The translations under genes were made by a program, and so were the position numbers. Positions 13,317 through 18,668 of a stretch of 18,668 nt of DNA are shown here, in pieces. The notes beneath the pieces were generated by a model. It was not told the origin of the DNA. It searched no databases and saw nothing but the letters and a program-made list of their open reading frames with translations. Origin of the DNA: JAFNAG01 sp050011535 (lineage in GTDB: Bacteria; Acidobacteriota; UBA6911); assembly GCA_050011535.1 (NCBI GenBank), contig JBEKIX010000062.1:1-18668 (forward strand), written 5' to 3'. How positions within the stretch are numbered: position 1 is the stretch's first letter; each line of letters begins with the position of its first letter.

Positions 13317-13829
13317 TCAGATCTTATCCGCGGCCTTTTCGTTCTGGGGAGTTTGCGTGGCCATTGCGTTTACGCCGGAAACCTGGGAAACAAGAGTCGC
13401 CGGTGCATTGCCCGCGGTCATGTCGATACTGCCTTTGAAGTTGGATCCGTCCTCCAAAGTGACTCGTGGAGCCAGGAGATTGCCGCGCACCGTGCTCGTC
13501 TGACGGAGAATAATCTGTTCCTCGCCGTAGAGATTGCCGTGGACCTCTCCCTGGACCACTATCGTACGTCCGTGAATATCGGCTTTTACCCGGCCGCTCT
13601 TGCCAATTGTGACGCCATGCTGCCGCAATTCAATTTTCCCCTCGATTTGTCCTTCGACCAGCAGATCCTCATCCCCGCTGAGGTTGCCGTTGATGTCGAT
13701 CGTGGGACCGATCAGGGCATGTTCCTTGGTCGCCTGCGGCAAGCCGCGCGGCGAGGGCACCGGCGGGCTCTGGGATTGGGACTGCGCTTGAGCAGAGGCC
13801 TCGTCAGCTTCGGATTTTTTCCAGATCAT
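13317..13829 (-). CDS. Bactofilin family polymer-forming cytoskeletal protein
   Basis: A 170-residue protein. The N-terminus is a disordered Gln/Ser/Pro-rich tail (about 1-35: SAQAQSQSQSPPVPSP). The central bactofilin (DUF583) right-handed beta-helix covers about 38-145: IGPTIDINGNLSGDEDLLVE, GQIEGKIELRQHGVTIGKSG, then VKADIHGRTIVVQGEVHGNL and further repeats with hydrophobic residues at regular spacing. The C-terminus is short and polar. Bactofilins polymerise without nucleotide into membrane-attached filaments that position cell-wall or polarity factors. AAGGAG precedes the start by six bases. A methyltransferase-like gene follows in the same direction. The exact role is not visible. Confidence 0.92.
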   Translation of the reverse strand: MIWKKSEADEASAQAQSQSQSPPVPSPRGLPQATKEHALIGPTIDINGNLSGDEDLLVEGQIEGKIELRQHGVTIGKSGRVKADIHGRTIVVQGEVHGNLYGEEQIILRQTSTVRGNLLAPRVTLEDGSNFKGSIDMTAGNAPATLVSQVSGVNAMATQTPQNEKAADKI

Positions 13830-13859
13830 TGCATGCTCCTTACGTTGGTGGGCACCTTC

Positions 13860-13888
13860 TTTTTAGGCCAAGCGCCGATCCAAGTCAA
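13860..13888 (-). promoter_or_regulatory. Candidate sigma-70 promoter of the bactofilin gene
   Basis: On the minus strand TTGACT (13883-13888) is followed after exactly 17 bases by TAAAAA (13860-13865). This would place the transcription start about 25 bases before the bactofilin ATG. The -35 is good, the -10 poor. Confidence 0.4.
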
Positions 13889-14031
13889 GCAGACCGTCGA
13901 CAGTGCTACCATGGGCGCCGGTCGCATTTCGGCAACAATTTCGGAACTTAACGCCCGATAGACGCCTATCCGGTAGTGTAACTGTTTAGCATTTTTCTGA
14001 GATTCGGATCGTATCACCGAAAGGCAAGACG

Positions 14032-14115
14032 AACCGCAAAGACTCGAAAACTCGAAGAATCTCCAAGAGGCAGCGGCTTCTGCGAGATTCTTCGAGTTTT
14101 CGAGTCTCTGCGGTT
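14032..14115. repeat. Near-perfect 32-bp-arm inverted repeat between TolC-like and bactofilin genes
   Basis: Arms 14032-14063 and 14084-14115 are reverse complements at 31 of 32 positions, with a 20-base loop. Each arm contains the internal repeat CTCGAAAACTCGAAGA. In RNA it would form a very stable hairpin about 70 bases past the TolC-like stop, so it could end that transcript, although no T-run follows. Its perfection suggests a recently copied or selected repeat. The rest of the 13889-14185 gap shows nothing I can interpret. Confidence 0.8.
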
Positions 14116-14185
14116 AATTCCGTCGTAGATCCGAAAGCATTGTATCCTTGTTGCGGCTAAAAAGTTGCGCGGTGCGACATTGCCT

Positions 14186-16162
14186 TCAACGATTCGCTTG
14201 CGGCGGCCCTTGAGTCTTGGCGTTCCGCCCAACGGGAGTGGGAGGTCGTGACACTTGGCCGCGGAAGGCTTCATCCAACGAGATGTGATGATTCTCGAGC
14301 GTCATGCCGATGGCGCGCTCAAGAGCAGTCTTGGCCTTCACATAACTGCTCTTGGCTGCCACTTCGGTCGACTGTGCCTGTGCCAGGAAGCTCTGATACT
14401 GCATGACCAGGAAGCTCGTGGAAACGCCGCTGTCGAACTTTTCCATTTCAATCTGAAGCGACTGTTCCTGGAGTTTCCGGGCTTCCGTGGCGGCATCATA
14501 AGCCGACCTGGATCGTTGCAGCGCGATGAGCGCAGATTCCACTTCGAGCCGGATCTGGTTCTGGAGTTGTTGAAAGCGGACCTGCGTCTGGCGCAACTGA
14601 ATCTGATCGCGCGCGTAGTCGGCCTCGGCAACGTGATTGTGCAGCGGCAGGTTCAGTTGGATGCCGACCGCGTAAGCCGGATAATCATGGCGGAAATCCT
14701 GTGCCAGCGCCGTGCCGATTCCGCCAAGAAACGCGGGGTCCAGCAATGTCGTTCCTGACGCTCCCAGCGAGTTCCACTGCCCGGCGAAACCGTTGTTCTG
14801 CGCCGAAGCCACGAAGTCGACTTCCGGCAGCAGCGCGTTGCGCGAGGCATTCACTCCGATCTCCGAGTTGGCAAGCTGGAGCCGTCCTTCCTCGAGTTCT
14901 GGGCGATTCTTGTAAGCGGCCGCGATCAGGTCCTGGATCGGCTGAACGTCATCATGAGCCGGGATCTCGATTTCCGTGGAAGGTATGATACGCGCGTCCC
15001 GCACCAGCGGATCCTCGGTGCCCCGCCTCGTCAGGACGCTCTTTAGCACCAGCTCCTGCTGCAGCTCGAAGCCCTGGGAATTGGCAAAGTCCTGGCGGGC
15101 GGAGGCCATCTGCGCCTGGGCGCGCACCAGTTCGATCGGGGCAATGGTTCCCTGATCCACTTTGACCTTGTTATCGTCATAGAGCCTTTGCACCAGGGCC
15201 AGCGTTTGCTGTTTTACCTGCACATCTTCCTGAAGTGAGACCAGGTCGAAATAAAGACGAACCACACCGGCTACGGTGCTGATCACCTGCTCCCGGAAGA
15301 CCAGATCGCTCACGTGCAGGTCGTTGCGCGCGATGAGAATATAGCGGCGGTTTACTGAGCGGCCGAAACCCCGCATCAATGGCTGAGTCAGATTCAGGCT
15401 GAAACTGGAAGTGGCCCAAGGATTATATAAATTGCTCGTGGCATTGGAATTCTGTGAGTTTGCATTGAAACCGGCGAACAGCTGCGTGCCGGTGGTAAAG
15501 GCCTTCTGGAATCCCAAGTTGCCCAGGGTCGAGTTCCCGCGGAGAGTTGTGGTTCCCACGGATGCAGGATTGACTTGCGGAAGAGCCTGGCGCGACCGAT
15601 TGAGCGAGCCGACGATGGAGGGCTCGAATGAAGGGATGAACGGGCCATTCGAAAGCGGCGTCGGCCCGGTGATGGCCGCGCTTGACTGTGATGACAGGAT
15701 GGAATTCAGCTCCGGCAGACTGGTCAATACTGAACTTGAAAACGGCGAACCCGTCACCGGCAGATTCAGAATCGGTCCCGCGGGGCTGCCCATACCCAAC
15801 GGCGCTTCGCCGACCGTAAGCGGAACTCCGCGCAACGCGACGCCGGCGCTGGCGCGCAGTTGATCCGATGAGGCGATATCCGCATCGAAGCGCTGCAGCG
15901 CGACGTCGAGATTGTTTTCGAGGGCCAGCGCGATCGCGTCATCCAGGGACAGGGAAAGCTTGCCGCCGGACAACAGGCTTTCAAGCCGCGGCGAATTCTC
16001 GAGGGAGACCAGCGGCACGATTCTTGCCTGATAGGGCTGTGACAACTGTTCCCACCAGTGGATGGCAGGGGTTCCCGTCGAGGGATTTTGCGCGGCGGCC
16101 GGCGATGCAAAGGCTACGATTCCGATCAGAACCACGAATAATGGTATCTTGAGGTGTGCCAT
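14186..16162 (-). CDS. TolC-family outer membrane efflux protein
   Basis: A 658-residue outer membrane factor that forms the exit duct of the RND pump encoded upstream. Signal peptide about 1-25 (IPLFVVLIGIVAFASPAAAQ). The two OEP repeats are visible: LSLDDAIALALENNLDVALQ opens the first, and YKNRPELEEGRLQLANSEIG opens the second. Long heptad-like helices lie between (VVRLYFDLVSLQEDVQVKQQ; QQLQNQIRLEVESALIALQR). After the first helix there is a Ser/Pro/Leu-rich insertion of roughly 110 residues, making it longer than the usual 430-500. Start ATG 16162 is chosen because it gives the signal peptide and leaves 7 bp from the adaptor stop; the frame is open a further 49 codons inside the adaptor gene. 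It is last in the operon. Confidence 0.92.
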   Translation of the reverse strand: MAHLKIPLFVVLIGIVAFASPAAAQNPSTGTPAIHWWEQLSQPYQARIVPLVSLENSPRLESLLSGGKLSLSLDDAIALALENNLDVALQRFDADIASSDQLRASAGVALRGVPLTVGEAPLGMGSPAGPILNLPVTGSPFSSSVLTSLPELNSILSSQSSAAITGPTPLSNGPFIPSFEPSIVGSLNRSRQALPQVNPASVGTTTLRGNSTLGNLGFQKAFTTGTQLFAGFNANSQNSNATSNLYNPWATSSFSLNLTQPLMRGFGRSVNRRYILIARNDLHVSDLVFREQVISTVAGVVRLYFDLVSLQEDVQVKQQTLALVQRLYDDNKVKVDQGTIAPIELVRAQAQMASARQDFANSQGFELQQELVLKSVLTRRGTEDPLVRDARIIPSTEIEIPAHDDVQPIQDLIAAAYKNRPELEEGRLQLANSEIGVNASRNALLPEVDFVASAQNNGFAGQWNSLGASGTTLLDPAFLGGIGTALAQDFRHDYPAYAVGIQLNLPLHNHVAEADYARDQIQLRQTQVRFQQLQNQIRLEVESALIALQRSRSAYDAATEARKLQEQSLQIEMEKFDSGVSTSFLVMQYQSFLAQAQSTEVAAKSSYVKAKTALERAIGMTLENHHISLDEAFRGQVSRPPTPVGRNAKTQGPPQANR

Positions 16163-16169
16163 TTTAGAC

Positions 16170-17636
16170 CTAACGCCTCTCTTGGGTTTTTCCGGGCCTC
16201 GGCAGGGGTACACCGCCGGTGGGCGCAGTGTTTCCTCTCCGGCCGCCCGCATCTTCGGACTTGGAGCCACCAACGGGCAATACAATCGCTCCCTCCTCGA
16301 TTTCATCACCCGGGTTCATCACCACGTACTCCCAGCCCTGCAGCCCCCTGAGAACCTCGAGTTCCTGGCCGTAGTCGCGGCCGGCCTCGATTTCCTGCAG
16401 GTGAATGCGCCGGGCTTCCGGTGTGCCGTTTTGCGACTCCCCCGGCCGCAGATCCTCGATCACGGCGACGAACAACCCTTTGGCGTTGGTGATTACAGCT
16501 GCGCCGGGAATCAGCAGCGGAGGTTGGGCGCGCATGGACGCAAGGCGCACTTGAACGAACATGCCCGGCAACAGAACGAAGCCGGCATTTCGCACCTCGA
16601 CTTCGGTCAACATCGTGCGCGAGTTGAGATCGACGGCGCTTGCCGTCCTCGTGATGCGCCCGGTGAACCGGCGGCCGGGCAAAGCTTGGGCCTGGACGAT
16701 GGCCCCATCGCCGACGCGAATGCCAGGCGCATCCTTTTCGGGTACGTTGATCAGAACGCGCAACACATCGATCCGGGCGATCCGGAACAACTCGCTCCCC
16801 TGTGAGGCGGCTGACTGCCCTGCTCCAAGCGCCGGAACCTGTCCCAGACTGGAGCCAGTGGCTGAGATCAGCGCTCCAACATCGAAGTTGCGTGCCGTGA
16901 TCACGCCGCTGAATGGCGCTCGGACCTTCTCAAAGTCCTGCAGGGCTACGAGACGATCGAGGTTGGCGCGCACGGCGACGATGTTACCATCTGCGGAACC
17001 GATGCGTGCCGCAACCGAATCGACGGCAGCTGAGGCGCTGCGAAAGGTTGCCAGTTGCTGGTCGCCGTCCTGGCGCGAGATCGCTCCGTGATCGACCAGA
17101 GCCTTGAATCGGTCCCAGGTAACACGCGCCAGTTCCAATTTGGCGCGGGCATCCACGTCGTCCGCCTTTGCCTGGTCGAGCAGATTGTTCGCTTGTGTAA
17201 GGGTGGCTCGCGCCTGCGCCACCTGCTTGTCCAGTTCGGGCGCCTCGATCTCAGCCAGCAACTGGCCCTCGGATACGCGGTCGCCGATATCGACGTATCG
17301 TTGCCGCACGTATCCGGCCGCTCGCGCATAGACATAGGCCTCGGTTACCGGTGAGACGTTGCCGGGAAGCGTCAATTCGACCTCAGGAGCGCCACGGCCG
17401 ACCTTCGTCACGTTGACGATGGGGAGGGATGTCTGCTCGGATTGCGCCGCCTCCGCCACGACACTTTGCCGCCGCAGATAGTGGCGATAACCGAAGAGGA
17501 ACAGACCCGCGAATGTCAGCGCCAGCAGGCCAATAACCAGGGCGGCGCGCCGGCCCCGCGGAACTCTATCGCGCCCGGGACCTGTCAGCGCAGGTCCATG
17601 CTGTTCGGATCTTTGACTCTGTTCATGTGCTTCCAT
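16170..17636 (-). CDS. RND efflux periplasmic adaptor (membrane fusion protein, HlyD/AcrA type)
   Basis: A 488-residue adaptor linking the inner membrane pump to the TolC-like channel. It has a basic cytoplasmic tail and one anchor helix (about 31-50, AALVIGLLALTFAGLFLFGY) instead of a lipoprotein signal. The first lipoyl half is around GDRVSEGQLLAEIEAPELD (118-136), a coiled hairpin spans about 137-230, and the second lipoyl half is VRAPFSGVITARNFDVGAL (238-256). Then come the beta-barrel (LRVLINVPEKDAPGIRVGDG) and membrane-proximal domain (LLPGMFVQVRLASM). Pairing with an RND permease and TolC suggests export of small organic compounds, but not which. It starts 6 bp after the pump stop codon, with GAGG in the pump's last codons as ribosome site. 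Confidence 0.94.
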   Translation of the reverse strand: MEAHEQSQRSEQHGPALTGPGRDRVPRGRRAALVIGLLALTFAGLFLFGYRHYLRRQSVVAEAAQSEQTSLPIVNVTKVGRGAPEVELTLPGNVSPVTEAYVYARAAGYVRQRYVDIGDRVSEGQLLAEIEAPELDKQVAQARATLTQANNLLDQAKADDVDARAKLELARVTWDRFKALVDHGAISRQDGDQQLATFRSASAAVDSVAARIGSADGNIVAVRANLDRLVALQDFEKVRAPFSGVITARNFDVGALISATGSSLGQVPALGAGQSAASQGSELFRIARIDVLRVLINVPEKDAPGIRVGDGAIVQAQALPGRRFTGRITRTASAVDLNSRTMLTEVEVRNAGFVLLPGMFVQVRLASMRAQPPLLIPGAAVITNAKGLFVAVIEDLRPGESQNGTPEARRIHLQEIEAGRDYGQELEVLRGLQGWEYVVMNPGDEIEEGAIVLPVGGSKSEDAGGRRGNTAPTGGVPLPRPGKTQERR

Positions 17637-17642
17637 AGGTCC

Positions 17643-18668
17643 TCATCCGTGCTGCGGGGTCTCCTCGCCCGCACGCAATTCTTCCTCGAACCGGCGATCC
17701 TTGTCGACCGGTGGATTCTTGCGGAGATAGCTGTATACCACCGGGACAAAAAACAAAGTCGTGAGCGTCGCCATGATCAGCCCGCCGATCACGGCGCGGC
17801 CCAGCGGCGCGTTCTGTTCGCCGCCCTCGCCGAAGGCGAACGCCATCGGCAGCATGCCGATGATCATGGCCAGCGCGGTCATCAGGACAGGGCGGAGTCG
17901 GGTGAATCCGGCCGAAAGTGCCGCCGCGCGCGCGTCGGCGCCTTCTTCTTTGCGCATGTCGTTGGCGAACACGACGAGCAAAATGCTGTTTGCCGTCGCG
18001 ACGCCGATCGACATGATGCAGCCCATGAGAGAGGGGACGCTCAAGGTCGTTTCGGTGAGGAACAGCATCCAGAGAATCCCAGAAAGAGCGCCGGGCACGG
18101 CCATGAGAATAATGAACGGATCAAGCCAGGACTGGAAATTCACGACCATCAACAGGTACACGAGCAAAATGGCGAAAACCAGGCCAAGCGCGAGTCGCTT
18201 GAAGGAAGATTGCATCGTTTCGACTTGTCCGCGCACCTGAACGGTGGTACCCGGCGGCAGGCTCGGCTTTACTTCGCCTACCACGCGGTCGACGTCGGTG
18301 GCCACGCCCCCCAGATCGCGGCGATCGACATTGGCATAAACGTCAAAGACAGGCTGGACGTTGTAGTGATTCACAATCGCCATGGTCGAGGTGCGCCGCA
18401 GGTCTACGAAGTTTTCGAGCAATTGCGTCAATCCCGCGCCGGCTCCGGTGATGGGCGTGCGCTGGAGTGCATCAAAAGAGTCGACGCGGTACTGCGGCGT
18501 CTGCACCGTGATTGCATAGCTCACGCCGTTCGCCGGGTTCAACCACTGATTGGGCGCCACCTGCCCGCTGGAGCTGAGCGAGATCAGCATGCTGTTGGCG
18601 ACGTCACGCTGCGTGACTCCCACTTGGGCGGCTTTGTCGCGGTCGACGTCCACGTTGACGGTCGGGAC
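17643..18668 (-). CDS. RND efflux transporter permease, C-terminal part (5' end beyond the window)
   Basis: The frame runs off the window end, so this is about the last 340 residues of a roughly 1050-residue proton-driven inner membrane pump. Visible are the second periplasmic porter domain (VDRDKAAQVGVTQRDVANSM, LNPANGVSYAITVQTPQYR) and the last five or six helices: LALGLVFAILLVYLLMVVNF, PFIILMAVPGALSGILWMLF, MGCIMSIGVATANSILLVVF, LRPVLMTALAMIIGMLPMAF and GGLIMATLTTLFFVPVVYSY. The lysine that AcrB carries in helix 10 (AKNAIL) is not present: the segment reads ATANSIL. That fits a broad RND subgroup seen in Acidobacteriota and Proteobacteria. First gene of a pump-adaptor-TolC operon; its promoter is outside the window. 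Confidence 0.94.
   Translation of the reverse strand, partial: VPTVNVDVDRDKAAQVGVTQRDVANSMLISLSSSGQVAPNQWLNPANGVSYAITVQTPQYRVDSFDALQRTPITGAGAGLTQLLENFVDLRRTSTMAIVNHYNVQPVFDVYANVDRRDLGGVATDVDRVVGEVKPSLPPGTTVQVRGQVETMQSSFKRLALGLVFAILLVYLLMVVNFQSWLDPFIILMAVPGALSGILWMLFLTETTLSVPSLMGCIMSIGVATANSILLVVFANDMRKEEGADARAAALSAGFTRLRPVLMTALAMIIGMLPMAFAFGEGGEQNAPLGRAVIGGLIMATLTTLFFVPVVYSYLRKNPPVDKDRRFEEELRAGEETPQHG

Noticed and set aside
13826..14017. A 63-codon minus-strand frame before the bactofilin gene
   Set aside because: It covers the likely bactofilin promoter and overlaps its start; no family resemblance.

Overview
The window looks like a chromosomal segment of a moderately GC-rich (roughly 58%, by eye) Acidobacteriota-type bacterium. 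The evidence is a 1310-residue Oar-like TonB-dependent receptor with an N-terminal carboxypeptidase-regulatory-like domain, a decayed tail of an FtsX/MacB-type permease resembling the acidobacterial 'ADOP' permeases, a bactofilin, and a calycin-sized secreted protein of a kind I associate with this phylum. The assignment is an inference from gene families; there is no rRNA or tRNA here.

Layout. 1-1327 (+): the 3' part of a metal-dependent amidohydrolase, then a multi-spanning membrane protein whose last helix is only recovered by correcting a one-base frameshift at a GGGG run (1194-1197). 1328-2115: about 0.8 kb without a conventional gene, holding a nested inverted-repeat element (1376-1557), a possible structured transcript (about 1694-1891) and a hairpin-rich leader with an 18-codon Tyr-Trp-containing reading frame whose stop overlaps the next start codon. 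2116-3561 (+): a divergent tyrosine phenol-lyase/tryptophanase-family PLP enzyme. 3562-4512: remnants (permease tail, VapC C-terminal half), a GATC-rich palindrome, a real small FmdB-type zinc-ribbon gene, and a palindrome resembling an NsrR operator. 4513-6822 (+): quinol-type nitric oxide reductase (NorZ).

6948-8162: a secreted calycin-sized protein (+), facing a glutaminyl-peptide cyclotransferase pseudogene (-) that has lost its middle. 8256-12188 (-): the TonB-dependent receptor. 12356-12606 (+): a broken paralogue of the secreted protein, giving about 112 bp of direct repeat on both sides of the receptor and the cyclotransferase pseudogene. 12632-13829 (-): bactofilin followed by a SAM-methyltransferase-like gene, probably co-transcribed. 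13830-14185: a near-perfect 32-bp-arm palindrome and a plausible bactofilin promoter. 14186-18668 (-): a tight operon of an RND pump (5' end off the window), a membrane-fusion adaptor and a TolC-like outer membrane factor, with 6-7 bp between genes, together a complete tripartite efflux system.

The window mixes intact housekeeping or stress genes (NO detoxification, efflux, cytoskeleton) with an unusual density of decayed genes (at least four) and palindromic repeats. I see no clear new multi-gene system. The most interesting leads are the divergent PLP lyase, which has lost residues normally conserved near the cofactor and substrate, together with its possible leader peptide, and the putative NO-responsive operator before norZ.
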